Assembly: GCA_945860205.1 (NCBI GenBank)
Contig: CAMARK010000009.1
Coordinates: 1 to 64,000, forward strand
DNA length: 64,000 nucleotides
Direction: 5' to 3'
Origin: Reyranella massiliensis 521
Lineage (GTDB): Bacteria; Pseudomonadota; Alphaproteobacteria; Reyranellales; Reyranellaceae
In this document: piece after piece, positions 18,078-27,091 of the stretch
Position numbering within the stretch: the stretch's first letter is position 1
How the letters are laid out: every line of letters starts with the position of its first letter
Made by a program: the position numbers and the translations under genes
The notes under the pieces: model-generated
The model's database searches: none
Seen by the model: the letters and a program-made list of their open reading frames with translations, nothing else
Told to the model about the DNA's origin: nothing

Positions 18078-18782
18078 TCAGTTCCCCCGAATGGCGGGTT
18101 TGATCGCGAACGACTCGCCTGCTTCGCCGCCGGCGTCGTAGGCCATCGGCGACACCATCCGGCTGGCGCGGGACACGGTCCGGAGCTTGAGGTCGAGTTT
18201 CTCGAGTTCGGTGTCGACGACTGCCGCCTTGAGGACGACGAGGCCGCGGCCGGTGCTGTTGTTCACCTGGTCGCGCCCCGCCTTCATCGCCATGAGCTTG
18301 TCCGCGATGGAGGCGACCATGCCCAAGGCGAAGGAAGCATTGGCCAGGTGCCGCTCCTGGTGCCGGAAGCGCTGATAGTCCGCGCTGGTCTTGTAGCGGC
18401 CGAGTTCGGAGCGGACGGCGGCGTCGATCACCTCGGTCAGATAGTGGGCCACTTCGACGTCGGCGCGCAGGCCGAAGAAGACGTAGCGCCCCTCGCCTGC
18501 GGCATCCTTCTCGCGCCAGACGCGGCAATCGCAGAACTCGGCGATGGCGCCCACGCAATCGTCGAGCGGGATGCGCTTCTTGCGATGGGTCTCGTATTCG
18601 CGCCGCTCGCAGGGCGCCTCGCGGATCTCGATGTCGGTCAGTGACAGGTCGTGGCGATCGAGCAGCTCCGCGACCTTCTCGGCCGCCGCCAGCGCCTCGC
18701 CTTCGGTGCAGCCATTGTCGATGGTCTTGGCGCGAAGACCCTGGATGCGCGTCCGAAGCTTGTCGAACGCGTCGGCAGTCAC
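18078..18782 (-). CDS. DUF2786-like protein, translationally coupled
   Basis: The 234-residue soluble protein has an N-terminal segment LRAKTIDNGCTEGEALAAAE resembling the DUF2786 helical domain, often found in phage or mobile-element proteins of unknown role. The C-terminal part (YVFFGLRADVEVAHYLTEVI) matches the DUF7168-type region that commonly follows it. It starts with GTG at 18782, overlapping the TGA of the upstream membrane-protein gene (GTGA, 18779-18782), so it is probably translated by re-initiation. The gene ends in an alpha-helical Arg-rich region. Function unknown. Confidence 0.75.
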   Translation of the reverse strand: MTADAFDKLRTRIQGLRAKTIDNGCTEGEALAAAEKVAELLDRHDLSLTDIEIREAPCERREYETHRKKRIPLDDCVGAIAEFCDCRVWREKDAAGEGRYVFFGLRADVEVAHYLTEVIDAAVRSELGRYKTSADYQRFRHQERHLANASFALGMVASIADKLMAMKAGRDQVNNSTGRGLVVLKAAVVDTELEKLDLKLRTVSRASRMVSPMAYDAGGEAGESFAIKPAIRGN

Positions 18783-19021
18783 TTGACCCGGTTCCTGTAA
18801 CCCTGGATGAGGGCGAACGCGACGCCGATGGCCAGTCCCGGGAGCATCGAGAAAATGGCGATACCCGCCGCTCCCATCTCGCACCCGCCCGAATCGCCCG
18901 GCGTGCCGCAACGGGGATCGAGCAGATGGGCGGCGGTCAGGACGATGAAGAACATCGCCACCGGCACCACGATCATGCCGGCCAATCCGAAAGCGAATGA
19001 TCTGACAAAGAGCCGGAGCAT
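18779..19021 (-). CDS. Small two-helix membrane protein coupled to prfB
   Basis: This 80-residue protein has two hydrophobic helices (FAFGLAGMIVVPVAMFFIVL and GIAIFSMLPGLAIGVAFAL) separated by a short loop with three cysteines or glycine-rich turns (DPRCGTPGDSGGCEMG). Its ATG shares one base with the prfB stop (TGATG at 19023-19019), and its own stop overlaps the next gene. The overlap pattern supports a real gene. I do not recognise the family. The two cysteines in the loop would face the periplasm if the N-terminus is cytoplasmic. Confidence 0.7.
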   Translation of the reverse strand: MLRLFVRSFAFGLAGMIVVPVAMFFIVLTAAHLLDPRCGTPGDSGGCEMGAAGIAIFSMLPGLAIGVAFALIQGYRNRVK

Positions 19022-20143
19022 CAGGCCGCTTCCTTGTCGTTGCCTTCTCCCACGCGCGCCGCCAGCGACGCCGCCATGAACTCGTCGAGGTCGCCGTCCA
19101 GCACCTTCTGCGGGTCGGAACGCTCCACGTTGGTCCGCAGGTCCTTCACCATCTGGTAGGGCTGCAGCACGTAGGAGCGGATCTGGTGGCCCCAGCCGAT
19201 GTCGGTCTTGTTGGCCTCGATCTCCATCCGCTCGGCCTCGCGCTTCTGCAACTCGACCTCGTAGAGGCGCGCCTTCAGCATCTGCAGCGCCTTGGCGCGG
19301 TTCTGGTGCTGCGAGCGTTCCTGCTGCACGGCAACCGCGATGCCCGAGGGAAGGTGCGTGATGCGGACGGCCGAATCGGTCTTGTTGACGTGCTGGCCGC
19401 CCGAACCCGAGGCGCGGTAGGTGTCGACGCGCAGGTCCTTGTCCAAAAGCTCGATCTCGATGTCGTCGTCGACCTCGGGATAGACCCAGACCGAGGCGAA
19501 GCTGGTCTGGCGGCGCGCATTGCCGTCGAACGGCGAGATGCGCACGAGACGATGCACGCCCGACTCGGTTTTCAGCCAGCCGTAGGCGTTCGGCCCCTCG
19601 ACCTTGTAGGCGCATGACTTGATGCCGGCCTCTTCACCGGCGCTCTCTTCGAGCCAGCTCACCTTGAAGCCGCGGCGCTCGGCCCAACGCGTGTACATGC
19701 GCGCCAGCATCTCGGCCCAATCCTGGGCTTCGGTGCCGCCGGCGCCGGCATTGATCTCGATATAGGCGTTGTTGCCGTCGGCCTCGCCCGACAGCAGCGT
19801 TTCGAGCCGGGCCTTGGCGGCCTCGTTGCGTGCTTCGCCCAGCGCCCGCTCGGCATCGGCGATCATGGCCTCGTCCTTCTCGGACTCGGCCATCTCGATC
19901 AGCCCGACATTGTCGTCGATGGCGGCCCGCAGGCGCTTGATGGTGGCGATCGCGGTTTCGAGCCGCGTGCGCTCCTTCATCACGGCCTGGGCCTGCTTGG
20001 GATCGTTCCACAGCGCCGGATCCTCGGCGCGCGCGTTCAGCTCGTCTAGACGTACGACCGCCTGGCCGTAGTCAAAGACGCCTCCTCAGGAGCTCGAGCG
20101 ACTCCTCGATCTCCTTAACCATCGACTGGGCTTCAGCGCGCAT
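19021..20143 (-). CDS. prfB: Peptide chain release factor 2 (RF2), with programmed +1 frameshift
   Basis: RF2 releases finished proteins at UGA and UAA. The gene is read in two parts. An initial 23 codons (20143-20075, MRAEAQSMVKEIEE...) end at an in-frame UGA, and after a +1 shift the frame continues 20073-19021 with DYGQAVVRLDELN. The total is 373 residues, the normal RF2 length. The domain-2 tripeptide SPF (VRISPFDG) reads UGA/UAA, and GGQ lies at about 248-250 (SGSGGQHVNK). Reading only the downstream frame from its first ATG would give a 320-residue product lacking the N-terminus. Two small genes follow with overlapping stop and start codons. Confidence 0.97.
20071..20086 (-). promoter_or_regulatory. 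prfB programmed +1 frameshift site
   Basis: On the minus strand the order is AGGAGG (20086-20081), spacer CGT, slippery CTT (20077-20075), stop TGA (20074-20072), then C. This is the classic prfB geometry (internal Shine-Dalgarno, 3-nt spacer, CUU UGA C). Low RF2 lets the ribosome slip and make more RF2, an autoregulatory loop known from E. coli. Confidence 0.95.
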
Positions 20144-20165
20144 CACTCTGTTCCATGTTTTCGTG

Positions 20166-20234
20166 TGTCATCCCGAGCGAAGCGAGGGATCCTTCCTGTG
20201 GCCCTAAAGGCCCCTCGCTACGCTCGGGGTGACA
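20166..20234. repeat. Extragenic palindromic repeat between prfB and mrcA
   Basis: TGTCATCCCGAGCGAAGCGA (20166-20185) pairs with the matching arm at 20211-20234 (CCCCTCGCTACGCTCGGGGT plus GACA) with few mismatches. The loop holds a smaller hairpin (GGCCCTAAAGGCCC). The CCGAGCGAAGCGAGG core is typical of dispersed palindromic repeats in GC-rich proteobacteria. It lies immediately after the mrcA stop on that strand and may also act as its 3' stabiliser or terminator. Confidence 0.7.
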
Positions 20235-20238
20235 ACCT

Positions 20239-22725
20239 TCAATACGTCTCGCCGGTCCCCGAGAGGCCGGGGCGGCGGGTGCCGCCCGCCTGAAGCGGGC
20301 CGCCGGCGGGGTCTATACCGGAATATGGGGCGGAGCCGTCAAGCGGAGTCACCATGAAGCCGTCGGAGCCGGGCTCGGTGCCGGGCTTGAAGACCTCATC
20401 GATCGTGCCGCCCTCATAGGTGAAGCGCACCATGCGCAGGCCCGGGGGAATGCGGAACGGCGTCGGCGCCTTGCCCTTGAAGATCTCCTTGGCGATCTGC
20501 TCGAAGATGGGCGCGGCGTTGCCGCCACCGGTCTCCTGGGCGCCCAGGTTCCGCGGTTCGTCGAAGCCGATGAAGACGCCGATGGTGATGTCCGGCGTCG
20601 AGCCCAGGAACCAGTTGTCGCGCGCATCGTTGGTCGTGCCGGTCTTGCCGGCAATCGGCCGGCCGAGTGATGCGAGCCGGCCGGCGGTGCCACGCACTGT
20701 CACGCCCTGCATCATGCTCACGACCTGGTAGACCGCCGCCGGATCGTGGAAGGGCTTGCGCGAATCGATCAGCTCGGGTGGCGCCGGCTTAGCCCCGGCG
20801 GCTGCCTCTCCGCAGCCCTTGCAGGCGCGCGGTTCGTGGCGATAGACGGTCTTGCCGTTGCGGTCCTGCACGCGGTCGACGAGGCTCGGCGTGATCTCGA
20901 GGGCGCCATTGGCCAGCATGGCGTAGGCCATGGTCATGCGCAGCAGAGTCGTCTCGCCAGCACCCAGCGACATCGGCAGGTAGGCGCCCATGCCGTCGGT
21001 GACACCGAACTCCTTGGCGACGTCGACGACGCGCTTCATGCCGATCTGCTGCGCCATGCGCACCGTCATCAGGTTGCGCGACATCTCCAGGCCGCGGCGG
21101 ACGGTGGTCGGCCCGAGGAAGTCGCCGCCGTAGTTCTTCGGCGTCCAGATCGGCTGGCCGTGGCCGGGGTCGTAGCTGAACGGCGCGTCGAGCACGACGC
21201 TGGCCGGGCTAAAACCCGCGTCCATTGCCGCCAGATAGACGAACGGCTTGAAGGCTGAGCCCGGCTGGCGCGCGGCCTGGACGGCGCGGTTGAACTGGCT
21301 GCGGCCGTAGGCCCAGCCGCCCGACATGGCGAGCACGCGCCCGGTCTGGGTGTCCATGATCACCACGCCGCCCTCGACGTTGGGCACCTGGCGCAGCGCG
21401 TAGGTCCTCGGCGGGTAGGGCTTGGTGTTGGCCGGCGCGCCCGGCGCACCGGCTGGCTTCTCGATCTTCTCGACCACGATGACGTCGCCCACGCTCACCA
21501 CGTCCTTGGGAGCGCGCGGCGGATTGCCAACGCGCTGGTCGGCCAGCGTCGGCCGGGCCCAGCTCATCTCGGCGAACGGGATCGTGCCCTCGTTGTTGCC
21601 TTCGCCGCCGGGCAGTCCGACGATCTGCACCGACTGGGCGTCGACCTTGTTGACGACCGCGAGCTGCCACGCCGGCGGCCCGAACAGCGGACGGCGCTGG
21701 GCGATGCGGGCGAACTCCTCCTCCCACACGCTCATGTCGGGGATCTTGGCATAGGGCCCGCGCCAGCCGTGGCGGCGGTCATAGGCGATCAGCCCGTCGC
21801 GCAAAGCCGTATCGGCGGCCAACTGATAGGCCGGATCGAGCGTCGTGCTGACGGTAAGACCGCCCTCGTAGAGGCCCTTTTCGCCATAGGCCGCCATCAG
21901 GTTGCGCCGCACTTCCTCGGCGAAGAAGTCGGCCGTCGTCGTCTCAGTGGCGCTGCGACGTCGGAGCTGCAGCTTCTCGCCGCGCGCCTTCTGGGCTTCG
22001 GCGGCGGTGATGTAGCCGTCCTCCTGCATGCGGGTCAGCACATACTCGCGCCTTGCGTAGGCTTCTTTTTCGTTGCGCACGATGTGATAGCGGTTGGGCG
22101 CCTTGGGCAGCGCCGCCAGATAGGCGATCTCGGACAGGGTGAGTTCATCCAACGATTTGTCGAAGTAGTTGATCGCCGCCTGGGCCACGCCGTAGTTGCC
22201 CGAGCCGAGGTAGATCTCGTTGAGATAGAGCTCGAGGATGCGCTCCTTGGAGTAGGTCTCCTCGATGCGGAAGGCGAGGATCGCCTCGCGGATCTTGCGC
22301 GCCAGCGTCGCCTGGTTGGTCAGCAGGAAGTTCTTGGCGACCTGCTGGGTCAGGCCCGAGGCGCCCTCCGGCCGCTTGCCGGGATTGGTGATGTTGGAAA
22401 TCATGGCGCGCACGACACCGATGAAATCGATGCCGGGGTGCGTGAAGAAGCGCTGGTCCTCGGCCGCGACGAAGGCCTCGACCACGCGCTTGGGCATGGC
22501 CGCGACTGGCACGAACACCCGCTTCTCGCGAGCATACTCCGCCAGCAGCCGGCCATCGGCGGCATAGAGGCGCGACACGGTCGCCGGCTGGTAATCGGCC
22601 AGCTGCTTATGGTCGGGCAGCCCGTGGCTGAAATGCCAGAACAGGCCCGCCACGGTTCCCGTCCCCACGATCAGGGCGGCCGTGGTGAAGGCCAACAAGA
22701 TTTTGAACAGATTGAGCACGGTCAT
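20239..22725 (-). CDS. mrcA: Penicillin-binding protein 1A (transglycosylase/transpeptidase)
   Basis: This 828-residue class A PBP polymerises glycan strands and cross-links peptides at the inner membrane. After a short cytoplasmic tail and one helix, the family-51 transglycosylase domain shows the catalytic glutamate Glu89 in VAAEDQRFFTHPGID and the motif GASGLTQQVAKNFLL. The transpeptidase domain has SxxK in PGSAFKPF (about residue 490), SxN in SRNLM, and KTGTTND near 691. An OB-like insert lies between the domains, as in other PBP1A proteins. The C-terminus ends in a Gly/Pro/Thr-rich tail. The neighbour upstream on the same strand is an N-acetylmuramoyl-L-alanine amidase, so the pair joins cell-wall synthesis and cleavage. 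Confidence 0.96.
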   Translation of the reverse strand: MTVLNLFKILLAFTTAALIVGTGTVAGLFWHFSHGLPDHKQLADYQPATVSRLYAADGRLLAEYAREKRVFVPVAAMPKRVVEAFVAAEDQRFFTHPGIDFIGVVRAMISNITNPGKRPEGASGLTQQVAKNFLLTNQATLARKIREAILAFRIEETYSKERILELYLNEIYLGSGNYGVAQAAINYFDKSLDELTLSEIAYLAALPKAPNRYHIVRNEKEAYARREYVLTRMQEDGYITAAEAQKARGEKLQLRRRSATETTTADFFAEEVRRNLMAAYGEKGLYEGGLTVSTTLDPAYQLAADTALRDGLIAYDRRHGWRGPYAKIPDMSVWEEEFARIAQRRPLFGPPAWQLAVVNKVDAQSVQIVGLPGGEGNNEGTIPFAEMSWARPTLADQRVGNPPRAPKDVVSVGDVIVVEKIEKPAGAPGAPANTKPYPPRTYALRQVPNVEGGVVIMDTQTGRVLAMSGGWAYGRSQFNRAVQAARQPGSAFKPFVYLAAMDAGFSPASVVLDAPFSYDPGHGQPIWTPKNYGGDFLGPTTVRRGLEMSRNLMTVRMAQQIGMKRVVDVAKEFGVTDGMGAYLPMSLGAGETTLLRMTMAYAMLANGALEITPSLVDRVQDRNGKTVYRHEPRACKGCGEAAAGAKPAPPELIDSRKPFHDPAAVYQVVSMMQGVTVRGTAGRLASLGRPIAGKTGTTNDARDNWFLGSTPDITIGVFIGFDEPRNLGAQETGGGNAAPIFEQIAKEIFKGKAPTPFRIPPGLRMVRFTYEGGTIDEVFKPGTEPGSDGFMVTPLDGSAPYSGIDPAGGPLQAGGTRRPGLSGTGETY

Positions 22726-22773
22726 CTTCTACGCGGCGCCTTTCACGGCAGCAACGGCGAGAATGGCCGCGAC

Positions 22774-23604
22774 TTATGCCTTTCTTGTGGCGCCGGCCGC
22801 CGCAAAATGGGCATCAACCGAGCCCCGGAGCGCCCGTGCCAGCGCGATCTGGTGCTGCCGAACGGTCAGGAGCTTCTCGTCCTGGGGATTGGAGAGATAG
22901 CCCAGTTCGACCAGCGCCGCCGGGATGTCAGGCGAGGTCAGCACGGCAAAACCCGCCTGCCGGTGGGTGCGCGGCAGCAGGCGGACGCCGTTGCCCCTGA
23001 AACTCTGCACGATGGTGTCGGCGAGCCGGCGAGAATCATTCACCGTCCCACGCTGGCTCATGGCGACAAGGGTGCGCGCGACATTGTCGTCCTTGTCCGA
23101 GAGCTTCATGCCCGCGACCACGGTGTCGGCGCGGTTCTCGCGCGCAGCCAGCGCCGCCGTCTCACGGTCGGTCGCCTGCTCCGACAGGGTGTAGACCGAA
23201 GCGCCGCGGACATCGGAGTTGTCGCAGGAATCAGCGTGCAGGGAGAGAAACAGGTCGGCCTTGGCTTCCTGGGCCCGTGCCACCCGCTCGCGCAGGGCCA
23301 CATAGTTGTCGGTGCTGCGCGTCAGCAGCACGCGATAGCGGCCGCCCGCCAGCAATTCACGCTGGAGCTCGCGGGCGATGGCCATGACGACGGCCTTCTC
23401 CTGCGTGCCACGAATGCCCTGAGCCCCGGGGTCCCTGCCGCCGTGGCCGGGATCGAGGAAGATCAGCTTCGGTCGCGGCAGCGGCGTAGGCTTCTTGACC
23501 GATTTGGGGGCCGGCGCATTGGCCCACGCGTCGACGCCAGCCAGGCCAAGGGTGGTCAGACCGGACAGCGCGGCAAGCAGATGGCGGCGATGAAGGGCAG
23601 ACAT
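22774..23604 (-). CDS. N-acetylmuramoyl-L-alanine amidase (Amidase_3)
   Basis: This 276-residue zinc amidase cleaves the bond between MurNAc and the stem peptide, typically during daughter-cell separation. Zinc ligands and catalytic residues are visible in IFLDPGHGGRDPGA (His), EKAVVMAIARELQ (Glu), LFLSLHADSCDN (His), and the final VELGYLSNPQDE (catalytic Glu). The N-terminus MSALHRRHLLAALSGLTTLG looks like a Tat signal (RRHLL). An in-frame GTG at 23616 would add four residues; neither start has a strong ribosome site. No AMIN domain precedes the catalytic part, unlike E. coli AmiC. It is 48 bp upstream of mrcA on the same strand. Confidence 0.93.
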   Translation of the reverse strand: MSALHRRHLLAALSGLTTLGLAGVDAWANAPAPKSVKKPTPLPRPKLIFLDPGHGGRDPGAQGIRGTQEKAVVMAIARELQRELLAGGRYRVLLTRSTDNYVALRERVARAQEAKADLFLSLHADSCDNSDVRGASVYTLSEQATDRETAALAARENRADTVVAGMKLSDKDDNVARTLVAMSQRGTVNDSRRLADTIVQSFRGNGVRLLPRTHRQAGFAVLTSPDIPAALVELGYLSNPQDEKLLTVRQHQIALARALRGSVDAHFAAAGATRKA

Positions 23605-24096
23605 GGCGAACGCCACTTTAATGTCAGAGGGAGTTTATTATTTTTACGATATCTTAATCGGAATACAGAAGTTCATGGATAATTTCAAGTCTTATCAACA
23701 AGTTAAAGAACATTATTCATCTCTCTCAATCTTTTGATTGTCGGCCCCTGGGGAACCCCGTATGTTGCGTCTCGCGAGCAGTCGCCGTCGTTCGAAGCGC
23801 CCCCTGTGGGACAGCGCTCCGACGGCAATCCCCAGCCGGACCAGCGCTGGCGCCCCTTTTTGCAGTGCAAGAACGGGCGCGGCGGGTTCGCCAAAGGATT
23901 GTTAGACAGGCGGTGACTATCAGGAACACCGAGGTTGGCAGGACCCAGTTGTGGTCCGGCGGCGCGATGCTTCCCCGTCTTGGCCCTGTTTGGCCGTTCG
24001 ACGGGTCGATGGCGCTCCGTCCCCCTCGCGCCAGAGAGGCGGCTTGGCCGCTGGTCGCTCGCGCCGGCTGGGACCGAACGCCTCGGGAGCGAGCCC
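23605..24096. other. Divergent intergenic region and long rne leader
   Basis: About 490 bp separate the amidase and rne starts. The first part (23630-23740) is strikingly AT-rich for this genome and is where promoters for both genes are most likely, though I cannot fix individual boxes. The remaining 350 bp lead into rne and contain no supported gene. The in-frame extension from 23935 gives a Pro/Arg-rich sequence unlike RNase E. A long rne 5' untranslated region would fit known autoregulation of rne in enterobacteria, but that is inference here. Confidence 0.5.
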
Positions 24097-27018
24097 ATGG
24101 CTAGGCGCATGCTCATTGATGCGAGCCACCCCGAAGAAACTCGGGTGGTCGTCGTCGATGGAACACGACTTGAAGAGTTCGATTTCGAAACCGCGTCACG
24201 CAAGCCCCTCAAGGGCAACATCTACCTTGCGAAGGTCATTCGCATCGAACCGTCGCTGCAGGCGGCGTTCGTGGAGTATGGCGGCAACCGCCATGGCTTC
24301 CTGGCCTTCTCCGAAATCCACCCCGATTACTATCAAATCCCGGTCGCCGACCGCGAACGGCTGATCGCCGAACAGCAGCGGCTTCACGCCGAGGCCGACG
24401 ACGATCACGAGCCGCGCCGCCGCCGTCGCGTCGACCGCTCCGACATCGAAGACGCCCGCGCAGCGCGTCGCGAGGAACCGGCCGCCGAGATTGGCGCCGA
24501 CGAAGCCGCCGCGCCCGAAGAGAACGGCCACGTCGCCCAGGCGACGAGCGACGTCCTCTCGGAGACCAGCCCGGAAGTCACCGCGGAAGCCCACGCCCCT
24601 GACGCCCACCCGCCCGAAGCCATCGCCGCCGAAGCAACCCCGGTTGAAGCGGCGAGCGAGCCGATCGCAGAGGCCCCTGCCCCCGAGCCGCAGGCGCAGG
24701 CCGCAGAAATTCCCAGCGAACGCCTCGACGGTCCCGTCCTCGACGCCGCCGAAAGTGGCGAGGCACCTGTCGTCACCGACATCTCGGGCGAAGTGTCCGA
24801 GGGCGAGCTGCCGTCCGGCGATCCGTCGGAAGTGCCGCAACCCGAGGTCACCGTGGAAATCCTGGGCGGCGACGATGCCGTCGAGGAGCGCGAGACGCGC
24901 GAGCGCCGCCGCCGCAACCCGATCCGCCACTACAAGATCCAGGAAGTGATCAAGCGCCGGCAGATCCTGCTGGTCCAGGTCGTCAAGGAAGAGCGCGGCA
25001 ACAAGGGCGCCGCCCTCACGACCTATTTGTCGCTCGCCGGCCGCTATTGCGTGCTGATGCCCAACGCCGGTCGTGGCGGCGGCATTTCGCGCAAGATCTC
25101 CAATCCCGCCGACCGCAAGCGGATGAAGGAGATGCTGGGCGAACTCGACGTGCCGCAAGGCATGGGCGTAATTCTGCGCACCGCAGGGCTCGAACGCAGC
25201 AACATCGATATCAAGCGCGACTACGAATACCTGTCGCGCCTGTGGGACAGCATCCGTGAACTCACGATGCGGTCGACGGCGCCGGCGCTGATCTACGAGG
25301 AAGGCGACCTCATCAAGCGCTCGCTGCGCGATGTCTACGACACCGACATCGCCCAGGTCCTGGTCGAGGGCGAAGCCGGCTTCGAGGCCGCCAGCGGCTT
25401 CATGCGCCAGCTCGTGCCGCACCAGGCCAGCAAGGTCGAGCTCTACAAGGAGCAGATCCCACTCTTCCACCGTTACCAGGTGGAAGCGCAGTTCGATGCC
25501 ATGCACTCGCCGACCGTTCAGCTCCGCAGCGGCGGCTACATCGTCATCAATCCGACCGAGGCGCTGGTCGCCATCGACGTCAACTCGGGCCGCTCGACCA
25601 AGGAGCGTAACATCGAGGAGACGGCGGTCAGGACCAACATCGAGGCGGCCGAGGAGATCGCGCGCCAGGTCCGCCTGCGCGACCTCGCCGGCCTGATCGT
25701 GATCGACTTCATCGACATGGAGGAGACGCGGCACCAGCGTCAGGTCGAGCACAAGGTCAAGGATGCAATGCGCACCGATCGCGCCCGCATCCAGATCGGC
25801 CGCATCAGCGCATTCGGTCTTCTGGAAATGTCGCGCCAGCGCCTGCGGCCCAGCCTGCTCGAGCACTCGACCGAGCTCTGCCCGCATTGCGCCGGCATCG
25901 GCCGCATCCGCTCCATCGAATCGGCGGCGTTGCATGCGCTGCGGGCCATCGAGGAGGAAGGCGTCCGCCGCCGGGCGACCGAGATCCTGGTCAGCGTGCC
26001 GCCGAAGGTGGCCTCCTACCTGCTCAACCAGAAGCGCCACACCCTCTCCGAGATCGAGAAGCGCTACAGCTTCATGGTGTCAGTCGAGTCCGACGACGAG
26101 CTGAACGCGGCCGACTGCGAGATCGAGCGCGTCCGCACGCGCCGCGAGGATCGCGATCGGCCCGCCCAGGAACTGGCCCGCGCCAACTACGATGAAGTCG
26201 CGCGCGAGCTGCCCCTCGGCGACGAACCCGACGATGTCGAGGATCGTGAAGTCGGCGAAGCCGGCGAACCGGCCGAGCGTGGCGAACGCCGTCCGGAGGG
26301 CGAAGAAGGTGATGGCCGTGGCCGTCGTCGGCGCCGGCGACGCCGTCGGGGCGACCGCCCCGAAGGCGAAGGTGCTGACCGGCCTCCCCGGGCTGCCGGC
26401 GAGGAATATCCGGCCGATGAGCGGGCTCCGAATGGTTCGGCCGAAAACGGCCACGACCATGCGCCCCGTGATCGACAGGTGGGCGATGAACAAGACGGCG
26501 AATCTGTCGAAGGCGAAGGCGTGCAAGCCGATGGCGAGCGGCGCCCTGCCGGAGACCGTCCCGCCGGCGATCGTGGTGGTGAAGCCGACGGCGATCGACG
26601 CCGCCGCCGTGGACGCCGCGGCGGCCGCCGCCGGCGTCGTGAGCCTGGCGAGGGCGAGCCCAACGGCGAGCACGCGCCGCGCGAACGCGACTACACGTCG
26701 GAGGAGTTCGCCTCCGATGCGCCGGCACGGCAGGAGCCCACGGGTTCGGAAGAGCGCTATACCGCGACCGCTTCCATGCCCGACGCAATGGCCGCGCCCC
26801 GCGAGCACACACCCCGCGAGCATGCGCCCTACGATCCCGGCCCACCGGTGAACGTGGAAGCGGCCCCGCCTCCGCCTGCCCCGGCCTACGTCCCGGTGCC
26901 GGCTCCCGAGCCAGTCGTGACGCAAGCGCCCGAGCCCCCGCCGGCTCCCGCCATTCCGGTGATCCCGGTGGCCGACGTTCCGCCGGAGAAGCCCAAGCGT
27001 GGCTGGTGGCGCCGCTGA
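24097..27018 (+). CDS. rne: Ribonuclease E
   Basis: The 973-residue endoribonuclease, core of the RNA degradosome, starts MARRMLIDASHPEETRVVVV at 24097 behind GGGAGCGAG. The S1 RNA-binding region begins with KGNIYLAKVIRIEPSLQAAF. It is interrupted by a long acidic, Ala/Pro/Glu-rich insert (roughly residues 95-275), a feature of alphaproteobacterial RNase E. The catalytic DNase-I-like domain has AIDVNSGRSTKERNIEETAV and GLIVIDFIDME with the Mg-binding aspartates. The zinc link is CPHC at 595-598. The C-terminal half is disordered, with Arg runs near residue 750 and a Pro-rich tail ending KPKRGWWRR. Such tails bind RNA and degradosome partners. Confidence 0.96.
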   Translation: MARRMLIDASHPEETRVVVVDGTRLEEFDFETASRKPLKGNIYLAKVIRIEPSLQAAFVEYGGNRHGFLAFSEIHPDYYQIPVADRERLIAEQQRLHAEADDDHEPRRRRRVDRSDIEDARAARREEPAAEIGADEAAAPEENGHVAQATSDVLSETSPEVTAEAHAPDAHPPEAIAAEATPVEAASEPIAEAPAPEPQAQAAEIPSERLDGPVLDAAESGEAPVVTDISGEVSEGELPSGDPSEVPQPEVTVEILGGDDAVEERETRERRRRNPIRHYKIQEVIKRRQILLVQVVKEERGNKGAALTTYLSLAGRYCVLMPNAGRGGGISRKISNPADRKRMKEMLGELDVPQGMGVILRTAGLERSNIDIKRDYEYLSRLWDSIRELTMRSTAPALIYEEGDLIKRSLRDVYDTDIAQVLVEGEAGFEAASGFMRQLVPHQASKVELYKEQIPLFHRYQVEAQFDAMHSPTVQLRSGGYIVINPTEALVAIDVNSGRSTKERNIEETAVRTNIEAAEEIARQVRLRDLAGLIVIDFIDMEETRHQRQVEHKVKDAMRTDRARIQIGRISAFGLLEMSRQRLRPSLLEHSTELCPHCAGIGRIRSIESAALHALRAIEEEGVRRRATEILVSVPPKVASYLLNQKRHTLSEIEKRYSFMVSVESDDELNAADCEIERVRTRREDRDRPAQELARANYDEVARELPLGDEPDDVEDREVGEAGEPAERGERRPEGEEGDGRGRRRRRRRRRGDRPEGEGADRPPRAAGEEYPADERAPNGSAENGHDHAPRDRQVGDEQDGESVEGEGVQADGERRPAGDRPAGDRGGEADGDRRRRRGRRGGRRRRREPGEGEPNGEHAPRERDYTSEEFASDAPARQEPTGSEERYTATASMPDAMAAPREHTPREHAPYDPGPPVNVEAAPPPPAPAYVPVPAPEPVVTQAPEPPPAPAIPVIPVADVPPEKPKRGWWRR

Positions 27019-27043
27019 CTAGGGACTTGAGCCCTTGAATTGG

Positions 27044-27077
27044 AAAGAGCGCCTCCGCGGAGGCGCTCTTTTCGTTT
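27044..27077 (+). terminator. Rho-independent terminator of rne
   Basis: A perfect 28-nt palindrome (27044-27071, arms AAAGAGCGCCTCCG and complement) ends in TTT and continues TTCGTTT. It begins 26 bp after the rne stop. Because it is symmetric with A-runs at the other end, it could also terminate transcription arriving from the right. Confidence 0.9.
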
Positions 27078-27091
27078 CAGTGCCCGCTTCT

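Noticed and set aside
21769-23682. A 637-codon plus-strand frame over mrcA and the amidase gene
   Set aside because: Both genes are firmly identified on the minus strand; this frame has no domain and is His/Arg/Gly-rich.
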